A DNA stretch of 64,000 nucleotides from an uncultured Adlercreutzia sp. (GTDB taxonomy: Bacteria > Actinomycetota > Coriobacteriia > Coriobacteriales > Eggerthellaceae), in NCBI GenBank assembly GCA_910589165.1, contig CAJUSP010000005.1, positions 62,001 to 126,000 of the forward strand, in the 5' to 3' direction. Below, in pieces: positions 17,235 to 26,396 of this stretch. The notes beneath the pieces are model-generated. The model did no database searches. It was not told the DNA's origin and saw only the letters and a list, made by a program, of their open reading frames with translations. Position 1 is the stretch's first letter. Each line of letters opens with the position of its first letter. The position numbers and the translations under genes are program-made.

Positions 17235-18509
17235 CTAAGTCAACTCGGGGATCATCTTGCCGAAGAAGGCGAGGGCCTCGGGGCATTCGTAGAGGCGGTT
17301 GCGGCGGCGGTCGGTCACTTGGCTCACGATACCGGCGGCTTCCAGGCTCTCCACGAAGCGTCCGGTGGTGGAGAAGGCGATCTCGGCGTCCTCCGATAGA
17401 GACGTGATAGAGAACACGGGGTTGGCCACGAGGGTTTCCAAGAGCGACGAGAGCGTGGCCGAGGGCCGCACGCCCGTGCGTTGAAGCGCCTGGTGCCAGC
17501 CACGCAGCAGGGCGCACAGTTCCCGGTAGCTGGCCAGCTCCAACTCGACGGCGTTCTGCGTCGAGCGCGCAACGTGGTATATCCAGTCGTCGAGCAGCAG
17601 CATGTCGGTGGTCTCGCCCTGGTACAGGTAGGGCTTGAGCTTCTCCTGATGCTTCTTGGGGTGGATGGCCGGCGTGGCCGAGATGGGCGGAATGACGTGG
17701 CGCACGAGGTCGGTGTGCTTCCACATATAGAACGAGATGATGCGGCCCAGCTGGTCGAAGTGGCGGGGGAACATGCGCACCGCGTCCAGCTGGAAGAACA
17801 CGAGGGCCGCCTTGGCCACGGGGCTCAGCTTCGAATCGGTGACGAAGGTGGAGATATCCTCGAGGTAGCTCCGCAGGTCGGAAGCGGCCGGCGGCTGGTA
17901 TGCCATGGCGCGTCCGTCCTCGGGCGCCCGATAGTCCCAGGTGCGCATGCCCAGCTCCCAGGTGGGGTTGATGGCCCGGCACAGGGCGTCGTTGAGCGAG
18001 ACGATGCGCTCGGGGGTCATCGAGGCGATAGCGCATTCCTCGTTGAGCAGGCGCGCGACAATGGCCTCGATCTGCCGCCCGCACAGCGATGCCTGGATAA
18101 CCGGCAGCGAGGCGCCGGTCGCCTGGGCCACGAGGGTTCCGATGGCCTCGGGGGAGGCTTTGGCTTTGGCGGTGAAGTAATCCAGGTAGCAGCAAACGCG
18201 ATAGTCGGCCGGGAAGCCGTTGGCGATGGCTGCGCAGACACCCTCCATGCGGCTCATGAGGCGGGCCATCGTGGTGCAGTGGGGCGAGAGCCCGATTTCG
18301 GTATCGCAGCGGGCGGTCGCGATCTCCAAGTCGGAAATAGCCCCCATGGTCTCGTCGCTGAGAATGATCTTGCGTCCGGTGAGCATCGAGGCCTGAAAGG
18401 GCTTCTGAGTCCATTGGTCGTGCACGCGGCGCAGGCTGCCGAGCGCGCTCTGCAGGTCGATAAGGTCATCTTGGCCCTTCTCATGGCCGAAGTCGGCGCT
18501 GAGCTCCAT
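17235..18509 (-). CDS. Fic-family-like protein with degenerate catalytic motif
   Basis: Predicted 424 residues. The N-terminal part has LMSRMEGVCAAIANG, in the place of the inhibitory/Fic_N motif. The core is AKAALVFFQLDAVRMFPRHF then DQLGRIISFYMWKH, aligned with the Fic core where HPFxxGNGR is expected. The catalytic His aligns with Pro and the GNG Asn with Leu, although a His lies two residues on. About residues 340-424 resemble a winged-helix domain, as in many Fic proteins with a C-terminal DNA-binding module. AMPylation activity is therefore doubtful; a regulatory role is possible. The ATG (complement of 18507-18509) has AGAGGGGG upstream. An upstream in-frame extension lacks similarity. 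It stands alone on the - strand. Confidence 0.7.
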   Translation of the reverse strand: MELSADFGHEKGQDDLIDLQSALGSLRRVHDQWTQKPFQASMLTGRKIILSDETMGAISDLEIATARCDTEIGLSPHCTTMARLMSRMEGVCAAIANGFPADYRVCCYLDYFTAKAKASPEAIGTLVAQATGASLPVIQASLCGRQIEAIVARLLNEECAIASMTPERIVSLNDALCRAINPTWELGMRTWDYRAPEDGRAMAYQPPAASDLRSYLEDISTFVTDSKLSPVAKAALVFFQLDAVRMFPRHFDQLGRIISFYMWKHTDLVRHVIPPISATPAIHPKKHQEKLKPYLYQGETTDMLLLDDWIYHVARSTQNAVELELASYRELCALLRGWHQALQRTGVRPSATLSSLLETLVANPVFSITSLSEDAEIAFSTTGRFVESLEAAGIVSQVTDRRRNRLYECPEALAFFGKMIPELT

Positions 18510-18813
18510 GGTTCCCCCTCTCTGTTGGGGCCATTGTACCGTGGGTCGACCGCGCATGCCGTCGGTGCGCCCGCAAATTTCGAAAAACTGACGCGGTGAA
18601 AATAAGCGCTCCGGCGAACGGTCGCCGCGCGGCGTTTCTCGCAAGGCGGGTCGCGTCGCAATTTCGATTTTCCGTCGATTGAAAACAAGAGGGGAATGTC
18701 GCCGCCGCCCCTTGACCGCCCCTCCGTAGAATGCGCTGCGTTCGAGGGACGGGTTCCTCGGCACCGAGCCCCTGATCAAGCGGGGCGAAGAGAAGAGAGA
18801 AAGGGAAGGGTCT

Positions 18814-21459
18814 ATGAAAGAGGATGTGAAGGTGGCTCCGCACGGCGGCATCACCCGTCGCGGTCTTTTGAAGTGGACGGGGCTGACGGCCCTGGGCACG
18901 GCGGCGCTGGGCACCACGGCTTGCGCCGGCTTCAACGAGACCGATCTCGCCGAGACAGGCGAGGGGGCCGAGGAGGACCAGGGCACGTGGATTCCCTGCA
19001 GCTGCTGGGCCGACTGCGGATCGAAGGGCTTCAATAAGGCGCTCGTGAAGAACGGGGAAGTGGTGCGCATGGGCACCGACCAGACCCACGAGGATAGCCC
19101 CGACTGCCCGCAGATGCGCGCTTGCGCCCGCGGCCGCTCGCTGCGCGGCATGATCTTCGGCGCCGACCGTATCAAGTACCCCATGAAGCGCAAGAACTGG
19201 CAGCCCGGCGGCGGCGAGAACGCCCACGGCGAGCTGCGCGGCCGCGACGAGTGGGAGCGCATCAGCTGGGACGAGGCCCTCGACCTTATCGCCGGCGAGA
19301 TCAAGCGCGTCCTGGACACCTATGGCAACGAGGGCATCCTGCTGCCCGGCGGCGTGCCCCAGCGCCTGGGCGATTTCGACATCGGCCGCATGATGTACCT
19401 CATGGGCGGCTGCCTCGAGCAGAACGGCGCGGTGTCTTCCGGCGCCTGGACCGAGATGGCCAAGCTCATCGGCCTGACTGAGGACACCAATGACCGTATG
19501 GATCTGCGCACGAGCGAGCTTATCGTGCTGTGGGCCTCGAACCCGGCCTGGAGCCGCGCCGGCCTTCCCACCTACGACTACATGCAGTGCAAGGAGGCGG
19601 GCACCCGCTTCGTCTCGGTGGACGTGTGGTACAACGCCACGGCCCGCGCGCTGACCGACGAGTTCATCGCGGTGCGCCCCGGCACCGACACCGCCATGCT
19701 GCTGGGCATGAGCCACGTGCTGCTCACCCAGGACGATCCGGCGACCAACCCGCTCATCGACTGGGACTTCCTCGATCGCTGCACCATCGGCTTCGACGCC
19801 GACCACATGCCCGAGGGCGCCGATCCGAAGGACAACTACAAGGACTACGTGCTCGGCACCTACGACGGCCAGCCGAAGGATCCGGCCTGGGCGAGCGAGA
19901 TCTGCGGCGCGCCGGCCGAGGCCATCGAGAAGCTGGCGCTGGAAATCGCCCGCACCGAGCGCTGCGCCCTCATCATGTCGCCGGCACCGGCCCGTACCGG
20001 CAGCGGCGCCCAGCTCTGCCAGGCCCTGCTCTCCTTCGGCGCCATGGCCGGCATCATCGGCAAGCCCGGATGCTGCGCGGCGAGCGACTGCGGCCATGCC
20101 TGGATGCAGGGCGGCTGGAAGCAGCTGCACGAGGGCGGCACCTACCTGGGCTGCTTCCTCAAGGACACGGTGGCCGGCCCGGAGTACGTTGAGAACCCGC
20201 TCAGCTACAAGAAGGTGAACGTCAACCAGATGTGGACTTCCATCGTCAACGAGGAGCCTTACATCGGCGTGGACGGCAACACCTACGACAACCCGGCGCA
20301 CCTCATCTACGACCGCCACGAGAACTTCCTGAACCAAGGGCCGGCCACCATGCTCGGCATCGAGGCCTACCGCAAGATGGACACGGTCATCGCCCAGAAC
20401 CTGGTTATGACCACCACCTGCAAGTACGCCGACATCGTGCTGCCCATCTCCTCCATGTGGGAGCGCTACGGCATCTTCGAGCAGGCCTACCGCGAGCAGC
20501 TGCTGTGGACGAGCCAGGTGGTGGAGCCCCTGTTCGAGTGCCGCAGCGACATGGACGTGGCGCTCGAGCTGGCCGACCGTTTGGGCGTGGACAAGAAGGC
20601 GCTGTGCCCCGAGGACGACCCGCAGGCGGTCTTCAACACGGTGGCCGCCGCCAAGGTGCTCAACGAGGACAACGAGACCTGGGATAACCTGGTTACCATC
20701 ACCGAGGACGACCTGGCCGAGCTCGGCGTCACGGGCACCCCGCAAGAAGGCCGCGTGCCCATCCTTGAACTCAAGCGCGACGGCCTCTACACCATCGAGC
20801 GCACCCCCGATGACGGCCGCAACTTCGTGCCGTTCAAGGAGTTCCGCGAGGACCCGGAGGGCAACCCGCTGAACACCGAGTCGGGCAAGCTGGAGATCTA
20901 CTGCCGCGCCGCCTCCGAGAAGGTGCACGGCTGGGGCTTCGCCGAGCTCGACCCCATCGCCAAGTACGTGCCGCCGACGGAGGGCTACGAGGAGACCTTC
21001 GCCAACTGGGAGACCAAGGAGAAGGGCGAGTACCCCTTCCAGATTCCCTCGCTGCACATCCTGCGACACTCGCACTCCACGTTCGCCAACGTGCCCAACT
21101 TGCGCGAGGCCTTCGACCATCCGCTCTACATGAACAACCTCGACGCCGAGCGCCTGGGCATGGAGACCGGCGAGACCGTGCTCATCACCTCGAAGTGGGG
21201 CCGCTGCCTGCGACCGCTGCTGGTGACGGAGACGGTGATGCCCGGCGTGCTGGGCATGGGCCAGGGTGCCTGGGTCGAGATCGACGAGGAGACCGGCATC
21301 GACATGGCCGGCAGCATGAACGTGCTATGCGGCCCGAACGTGACCACCACGGGCTTCCAATCGTGGAACACCTGCATCTGCAAGGTGGAGAAGTGGGACG
21401 GCGAGCCGCTCGTGCCCGACTACCTGTGGGACGCCCGCGAAGTTTTCGAGGAGGAGTAA
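18814..21459 (+). CDS. DMSO-reductase-family molybdopterin oxidoreductase, catalytic subunit
   Basis: Predicted 881 residues. A Tat signal is visible: TRRGLLKWTG at 14-23 followed by a hydrophobic run. The [4Fe-4S] region reads C62-S-C64-W-A-D-C68-G-S-K-G72 and later C98 and C104 (RACARGRS); DmsA has CxxxCxxxC, so the third ligand is Gly here. NGAVSSGAW near 210 aligns with the Mo-ligand serine region of DmsA. The body has the bis-MGD domains of the family, with a C-terminal cofactor-binding part ending in EVFEEE. It probably reduces an organic or inorganic terminal electron acceptor outside the membrane; substrate is unknown. The start has GAAAGGGAAGGG upstream. It is followed after three bases by its ferredoxin partner. 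Confidence 0.88.
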   Translation: MKEDVKVAPHGGITRRGLLKWTGLTALGTAALGTTACAGFNETDLAETGEGAEEDQGTWIPCSCWADCGSKGFNKALVKNGEVVRMGTDQTHEDSPDCPQMRACARGRSLRGMIFGADRIKYPMKRKNWQPGGGENAHGELRGRDEWERISWDEALDLIAGEIKRVLDTYGNEGILLPGGVPQRLGDFDIGRMMYLMGGCLEQNGAVSSGAWTEMAKLIGLTEDTNDRMDLRTSELIVLWASNPAWSRAGLPTYDYMQCKEAGTRFVSVDVWYNATARALTDEFIAVRPGTDTAMLLGMSHVLLTQDDPATNPLIDWDFLDRCTIGFDADHMPEGADPKDNYKDYVLGTYDGQPKDPAWASEICGAPAEAIEKLALEIARTERCALIMSPAPARTGSGAQLCQALLSFGAMAGIIGKPGCCAASDCGHAWMQGGWKQLHEGGTYLGCFLKDTVAGPEYVENPLSYKKVNVNQMWTSIVNEEPYIGVDGNTYDNPAHLIYDRHENFLNQGPATMLGIEAYRKMDTVIAQNLVMTTTCKYADIVLPISSMWERYGIFEQAYREQLLWTSQVVEPLFECRSDMDVALELADRLGVDKKALCPEDDPQAVFNTVAAAKVLNEDNETWDNLVTITEDDLAELGVTGTPQEGRVPILELKRDGLYTIERTPDDGRNFVPFKEFREDPEGNPLNTESGKLEIYCRAASEKVHGWGFAELDPIAKYVPPTEGYEETFANWETKEKGEYPFQIPSLHILRHSHSTFANVPNLREAFDHPLYMNNLDAERLGMETGETVLITSKWGRCLRPLLVTETVMPGVLGMGQGAWVEIDEETGIDMAGSMNVLCGPNVTTTGFQSWNTCICKVEKWDGEPLVPDYLWDAREVFEEE

Positions 21460-21462
21460 ATC

Positions 21463-22086
21463 ATGGCCCAGATGGGATTTCTGATCAACAGCGCCGCGTG
21501 CACCGGCTGCAAGGCCTGCGAGCTCGCGTGCAAGGACGTGCACAGCTTCGACATCGGCCCGCGCGCCCGCATCGTGCGCGAGGTGTGCGGCGGTGGCTGG
21601 ACCGTGGATGAGGACAGCGGCGCCTGCACCCCCAACCAGGTGTTCTCCTACTCGGTGAGCTACTCCTGCGGCCACTGCGAGAACCCCGCCTGCGTGGAGG
21701 TGTGCCCCACCGGCGCCCACCACAAGGACGAGGAGACCGGCATCGTGTCCATCACCGAGGACGAGTGCATCGGCTGCGAGTCCTGCGTGAAGGCCTGCCC
21801 CTACGGCGCCCCGCAGTTCGTTGAGGCCAAGAACATCACCCAGAAGTGCGACATGTGCGCCTCGCTGCAGGCCCACGGCGAGGAGCCGGCCTGCGTGGCC
21901 ATCTGCCCGCAGCGCGCCCTGAAGATCGGCGACATCGACGAGCTGCGCGCCCAGTACGGCGACGTGCGCGACATCCAACCGCTGCCGGATTCGGGCCAGA
22001 CGGGCCCCAACGTGGTCATCGTGCCCCACCGCAACGGCAAGACCGGCGCGGACGCCGACTGGCGCATGCTCTCGCTGGAACAGTAG
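21463..22086 (+). CDS. DmsB-like four-cluster ferredoxin subunit
   Basis: Predicted 207 residues. Four cysteine groups are seen: CTGCKACELAC (near 14), CGHCENPACVEVCP (near 68), CIGCESCVKACP (near 102) and CDMCASLQAHGEEPACVAIC (near 127), as in the electron-transfer subunit of DmsABC-type enzymes. It should pass electrons to the catalytic subunit encoded just upstream. There is no signal peptide, so it would be exported by hitch-hiking with the Tat-bearing partner. No DmsC-like membrane anchor follows, leaving the electron donor unresolved. Confidence 0.92.
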   Translation: MAQMGFLINSAACTGCKACELACKDVHSFDIGPRARIVREVCGGGWTVDEDSGACTPNQVFSYSVSYSCGHCENPACVEVCPTGAHHKDEETGIVSITEDECIGCESCVKACPYGAPQFVEAKNITQKCDMCASLQAHGEEPACVAICPQRALKIGDIDELRAQYGDVRDIQPLPDSGQTGPNVVIVPHRNGKTGADADWRMLSLEQ

Positions 22087-22111
22087 CAACTTTGAGGAAA
22101 GAGGAGAGGCT

Positions 22112-22816
22112 ATGGAAACGACAACGAAGGATCTGGCCCGCCAGGCCGACCGTATCCGGGAGGCCGCCGTGCTCTTCACGCTGCTCGGCCGTGTCTTCCA
22201 CGGGGTTCCCGACCGCGAGCTTATGGCCGGTTTGGCCGACGAGCGCGCCTTCGACGAGGTGCCCTTCGTCGAAGGCGAGGCGGCCGAGGAGGCCCTGAGG
22301 GACTTGCGCCAGTGGAACGACGGGTGCACCGTGCCGTTTTCCGAGGACGATTTCCACGGCCTCTCCGCGGAGTACACGCGGCTGTTCGTGGGCGGCAAGC
22401 GCGTTATCGCCCCCATGTGGGAGTCGGTGTACTTCAACAAGGACCGCATGGTGTTCCAGCACCAGACCTTCGAGGTGCGCGCGATGTACGCCCGCTACGG
22501 GCTACGGGTGGACGCCTTCTCCCACGAGCCCGACGACCACCTCGCCTACGAGCTGCTGTTCATCGGCCGGGTGCTCGGCACCGCCGCCGATGACCTGGCG
22601 GCGGGGGAGAGCGACGCCGCCTGCGAGAAGCTCGCCGACGCCGTGTCCTTCACGGTGTGCCACCCGCTTGCCTGGGTGCCCCGCTGGCGCGCCCTGGTGG
22701 AGGAGAAGGATCGGTGCGGGTTCTACCGCGGCTACGCGCGCCTCGTGGAGGCGGCCCTGCGCCAGATGGAGGCCGAATTCGCCGTGGGCGGGCGGCCCTC
22801 GGAGGCGGCCGCTTAG
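22112..22816 (+). CDS. TorD/DmsD-family molybdoenzyme maturation chaperone
   Basis: Predicted 234 residues, in the range of TorD-family chaperones. The region LSAEYTRLFVGGKRVIAPMW (near 87) and the following ESVYFNKDRMVFQ match the TorD core, and DAFSHEPDDHLAYELLFIG (near 133) matches the family motif with E-P-D-D-H. These proteins bind the Tat leader of the catalytic subunit and assist cofactor loading. It is 25 bases downstream of the ferredoxin gene in the same operon, with GGAAAGAGGAGAGG as ribosome-binding region. Confidence 0.88.
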   Translation: METTTKDLARQADRIREAAVLFTLLGRVFHGVPDRELMAGLADERAFDEVPFVEGEAAEEALRDLRQWNDGCTVPFSEDDFHGLSAEYTRLFVGGKRVIAPMWESVYFNKDRMVFQHQTFEVRAMYARYGLRVDAFSHEPDDHLAYELLFIGRVLGTAADDLAAGESDAACEKLADAVSFTVCHPLAWVPRWRALVEEKDRCGFYRGYARLVEAALRQMEAEFAVGGRPSEAAA

Positions 22817-22881
22817 GATTTCTGCGGCCGTCCTGCCCTCGCCAGCCGGGCGGGGCGGCCGGAAGCGTTGCCCTCCTCTTC

Positions 22882-22921
22882 GGCCCGGAAGCGATCCCTC
22901 CCTGCGCTTCCGGGCCTTTTG
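22882..22921 (+). terminator. Terminator after the molybdoenzyme operon
   Basis: A 12-bp perfect stem (22882-22893 with 22905-22916), an 11-base loop, then TTTT. Confidence 0.85.
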
Positions 22922-23003
22922 CTGGCTGGGTATCGAGGGAGGGCTGTCGGTGGCATGATGGTCTGCGGTAAGGTAAGCTTGCATGCTTGGAGGAAGGGGA
23001 GTT

Positions 23004-24224
23004 ATGGGGAACCGTGTACGGGTCGGTCGCAAGGGTATAGGGGCGACGGGCTTCTGCTTGAATATGGTTCTCGGCCTGGTGTATGCCTGGTCGCTATTCT
23101 CCGGCCCGCTTGAGGCTACCTTCGGCGGCACGGCGGTGGACACGTCGCGTGTCTTCTCGGTGTCGATGATGGGGCTGTGCTTGGGGCATCTGGCTTCGGG
23201 ATGGCTCTCGTCGCGCCTGCCCTCGCGCGGGGTGATGCTGATGGCGTCCGGGTTCGCGGCGGCCGGTTTCGCGCTGTCGTCGGCGGCGACGGGGTTCGGC
23301 TGGCTGACCGTCTCCTACGGGGTGCTGTGCGGTTTCGCCACGGGCCTCGGCGCCAACTGCGTGATGAACACGGTGCTGCCGTGGTTCGCCGATCGCAAGG
23401 GGCTCGCGTCCGGTGTGCTGCTAGCCGGCGTGGGGCTGGGCCCTCTGGTGCTCGGCCCGGCGGTGGGGGCGCTCATCGCCCACGCCGGGTGGCGCGCGGC
23501 GTTCGCGGTTCTGGCGGGTGCCGTGGGCGGCCTTTTGGCCCTGGGCGCGCTTGTGCTGCGGCGTCCGGTGGATGAGGGTGCGGGGAAGCAGGCGGCCGGG
23601 CCGGTCGATGCTGCCGGCGCGGTTGGCTCCTTCACTACCGCGCAGATGCTGCGCACCCGTGCGTTTTGGCTGTTCTTCTGCTGGATCGTGCTGGTCAGCA
23701 GCGGAGGCCTGGCGCTTATCAGCAACGCCGTTCCGGCGGCCCTCGATGTGTTGGGAAGCCGTGAGGCCGCGGCGGTGGCGGCGGCCACGGGCGCCATGGG
23801 GGCGCTCTCGGGCTTCAACAGCGTGGGGCGCGTGGTCGTGGGATTTCTGTGGGACCGCCTTGGGCCGCGCGGTGCCATGGCGACGGTGTCGGCGGCCTTC
23901 GCGACTGCGATGCTCCTGTGCGCAGCCGCCCAGGTTATGGCCTCGTTTCCGCTGGTGGTTGTCGGGTTTCTCTTGCTGGGCGCCTCCTATGGCGGCGCGG
24001 TTTCGGTCGGATCGGCCCTCATAAGCCAGTTCTTCGGCATGGGGCACTACGCTCTGAACTACGCCGTGGCCACCCTCAACGTGCTTGTCGCCTCGTGTTT
24101 GGGCCCCACGGTTTCGGGCTTCTCCAGCGCTATGACCGGAGGCTATCTGGCTGCCTACCTCGCTCTTATGGTATTCGCCGTCGCGTCCCTGCTCGTAGCC
24201 GCCGGCATACGCAAGCCGGGTTGA
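23004..24224 (+). CDS. MFS transporter, oxalate/formate-antiporter (OFA)-like
   Basis: Predicted 406 residues with about 12 membrane segments. The N-terminal GLVYAWSLFSGPL is typical of OFA-type MFS carriers, which exchange small organic anions. GLGANCVMNTVLPWFADRKGLASG matches the family's loop between helices. The start at 23004 has GGAGGAAGGGGA upstream; an ATG at 22983 would place this site within the coding region, so it is rejected. It follows the molybdoenzyme operon but sits after that operon's terminator, so a shared substrate is a guess from context only. Confidence 0.82.
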   Translation: MGNRVRVGRKGIGATGFCLNMVLGLVYAWSLFSGPLEATFGGTAVDTSRVFSVSMMGLCLGHLASGWLSSRLPSRGVMLMASGFAAAGFALSSAATGFGWLTVSYGVLCGFATGLGANCVMNTVLPWFADRKGLASGVLLAGVGLGPLVLGPAVGALIAHAGWRAAFAVLAGAVGGLLALGALVLRRPVDEGAGKQAAGPVDAAGAVGSFTTAQMLRTRAFWLFFCWIVLVSSGGLALISNAVPAALDVLGSREAAAVAAATGAMGALSGFNSVGRVVVGFLWDRLGPRGAMATVSAAFATAMLLCAAAQVMASFPLVVVGFLLLGASYGGAVSVGSALISQFFGMGHYALNYAVATLNVLVASCLGPTVSGFSSAMTGGYLAAYLALMVFAVASLLVAAGIRKPG

Positions 24225-24354
24225 GGGCTTGAGCCGGCGCGGGCCTACCGAATTCTCTTTGCAGTCGCTTCGTTCTATCGCAGATGCCCCTCCGTTGCGT
24301 GCGCCAAGGGCACATTGAGCCGTCTGCCAAGCGCCGATACCGGTAGCGATGTGT

Positions 24355-24627
24355 ACCCGCAACAAGGCGCCCCGTTTTGCCACGCGCTGACTCCCATGCC
24401 GCCGCCCACCCGCAGCAAACCTCCCTCTTTTGGCATGCGCCAGGGAAAAACCGACAAAAGAGGGCGTTTTGTTGCGGTGTTAGATTGTGAAAACTTGAAA
24501 GAACGTGGAATAACGCCAGGTCAGAGCGTTGCGCTAAAAAGTTAACCCTCACCTACCCGCAGCAAAACCCACGAAATTGTCGAACTTTTTCTCCGACATG
24601 GCAAAAGAGGGGGTTTTGCTGCGGGTA
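24355..24627 (+). repeat. Composite intergenic repeat, copy 2, with one upstream monomer
   Basis: Lies in the 655-base gap between the MFS gene and the glycosyltransferase. One monomer (24355-24407) precedes a 219-base unit (24408-24626) that is nearly identical to 16931-17149, including linker text AGGTCAGAGCGTTGCGCTAA and GTTAACCCTCACCTA. Both hairpins are preserved. The rest of the gap, 24628-24805, shows no gene. Confidence 0.8.
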
Positions 24628-24805
24628 GGACGTCCGCAAGCCCCGCGAGCGCCTTACTACCGACGAGCGCCCCCAAACCTTACGGGCGCCTTACGGATGT
24701 GGAGGGGGTGTGGGGCATTTGCGGCGAAAAGAAACACTTTGGCGGCGATTGGCCCCAAAATGGCGGCTTCGTCCCAATGCGGCTGGTGCGGCGGAAGCGA
24801 ACGGC

Positions 24806-24811
24806 TATAAT
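24806..24811 (+). promoter_or_regulatory. -10 box upstream of glycosyltransferase
   Basis: A perfect TATAAT about 70 bases before the preferred GTG start. No convincing -35 box at 16-18 bases. Confidence 0.45.
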
Positions 24812-24879
24812 TCAACCGTTTGAAATGAAGCCGATTCAACGCGCCTGTGCCCCGCGGGCGCCCGTATGAGGAGCAAGTG

Positions 24880-26208
24880 GTGTTCGATACCGTAGCAACG
24901 CAGATGCCCGCCCTGTCGTTCGTGGACATCTTCAACTTCTGCGTGTTTTTGACCTTCACGATCTGCTACACCTATCAGCTGTACTACGTGTTGGTGGTGC
25001 TCACGCGCCGCGCGCCGAAGAAGGTGGCGGCCCGTAACCACCGCTACGCCGTCATGGTGGCCGCCCGCAACGAGGAGACGGTCATCGCCGACCTCATCCA
25101 CTCCATCAAGGTGCAGAACTACCCGGCCGAGCTCATCGACATCTTCGTCATCGCCGACAACTGCACCGACAACACCGCCGACGTGGCCCGCGAGGCCGGG
25201 GCCATCGTGTTCCCGCGCAGCAACACCCAGCAGGTGGGGAAGGGCTACGCGCTCGACTACGGCCTGAAGGCCATCTGGGAGCAGTACGCCGACCGCGACT
25301 ACGAGGCCTACTTCGTCTTCGATGCCGACAACGTGCTCGACGTGAACTACTTCCGCGAGATGAACGCCACCTTCGACAACGGCGCCAAGGCCTCCACGAG
25401 CTACCGCAACTCCAAGAACTTCGGCAGCAACTGGATCTCGGCTGGCTACGGCGTGTGGTTCCTGCGCGAGGCGAAGTTCCTGAACCAGGCGCGGCTGACC
25501 CTCAACACTTCCTGCGCTGTGTCGGGCACGGGCTTCTTCATCGCGGCCGACATTTTGAAGAAGGCCGGCGGCTGGAAGTGGCACCTGCTCACCGAGGACA
25601 TCGAGTTCTCGGCCTCCTCCATCATCGACGGCGTGCGCATCTCCTACTGCCCGACTGCGGTGCTCTACGACGAGCAGCCCATCACCTTCCGCGACTCCTG
25701 GAACCAGCGCTTCCGCTGGGCCAAGGGCTTCTACCAGGTGTTCGCCCATTATGCGGCCGGCCTCGTGAAGGGCTCGGTCACCAACCCGCGCGGCTACCGC
25801 TTCGCCTGCTACGACATGCTCATGACCATCGCGCCAGGCATGCTGCTCTCTATCATTTCCATCCTGTTTAACTCCATCATCATCGCGCTGGCGGTCACCG
25901 GGGTCATGTCCACCGGCGTGGCCATCGCGAGCTCCGTTACCTCCATCATCTTCTGCCTGTGCAACTACCTCGTGTTCATGTTCGTCTTCGGCGTGCTGAC
26001 CACGTTTGTGGAGTGGGACTCCATCCGCACCACCACGGCCAAGAAGGTGCGCTACATGTTCACCTTCCCCTTCTTCATGCTCACCTACATTCCCATCGCG
26101 CTCATCGCTTTGGTGAAGAAGTGCGCGTGGAAGCCCATCAAGCACTCCATCTCGGTGGATGTGGCCGAGTTCTCCGAGGCCGAGGGCGTGCGCCTCTCCT
26201 CGAAGTAG
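24880..26208 (+). CDS. Membrane family 2 glycosyltransferase (processive type)
   Basis: Predicted 442 residues. An N-terminal membrane segment (about 12-35) is followed by a GT-A domain: AARNEET near 63, FDADN (DxD) near 146, LTEDIEFS near 237 and QRFRW near 275. The last is the QxxRW motif of processive synthases such as cellulose, hyaluronan and poly-GlcNAc synthases. At least four membrane segments follow. It likely polymerises and exports a surface glycan; the sugar is unknown. I prefer GTG 24880 because GAGGAG lies seven bases upstream; a GTG at 24847 would add 11 residues. It is monocistronic, with a terminator after it. Confidence 0.85.
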   Translation: MFDTVATQMPALSFVDIFNFCVFLTFTICYTYQLYYVLVVLTRRAPKKVAARNHRYAVMVAARNEETVIADLIHSIKVQNYPAELIDIFVIADNCTDNTADVAREAGAIVFPRSNTQQVGKGYALDYGLKAIWEQYADRDYEAYFVFDADNVLDVNYFREMNATFDNGAKASTSYRNSKNFGSNWISAGYGVWFLREAKFLNQARLTLNTSCAVSGTGFFIAADILKKAGGWKWHLLTEDIEFSASSIIDGVRISYCPTAVLYDEQPITFRDSWNQRFRWAKGFYQVFAHYAAGLVKGSVTNPRGYRFACYDMLMTIAPGMLLSIISILFNSIIIALAVTGVMSTGVAIASSVTSIIFCLCNYLVFMFVFGVLTTFVEWDSIRTTTAKKVRYMFTFPFFMLTYIPIALIALVKKCAWKPIKHSISVDVAEFSEAEGVRLSSK

Positions 26209-26235
26209 CCGCACGGCGGGCTTGCGCATTGGCAG

Positions 26236-26256
26236 ACGGGGCTTCGGCCCCGTTTT
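26236..26256 (+). terminator. Terminator after glycosyltransferase
   Basis: A 7-bp stem closing a TTCG tetraloop (26236-26242 with 26247-26253), followed by TTTTGTTTT. Confidence 0.85.
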
Positions 26257-26396
26257 GTTTTCCCGGGGAAAGGCTTAATCCGTCGGAGCGGAAGGGGAGG
26301 GGTTTCCCCCGTCGAGTGATGGTGCCCAGAGGAAGACCAATCCCTCGATGCAGGGGGGACGGGGCGGCTCGTGCCGAACACTGAGGCGTTCTCGGG

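Noticed and set aside
18481..21120. Very long antisense reading frame (879 codons) opposite the molybdoenzyme
   Set aside because: High-GC third-position bias opens shadow frames. The opposite strand encodes a clear, intact molybdoenzyme, and the antisense product has low-complexity composition without recognisable domains.
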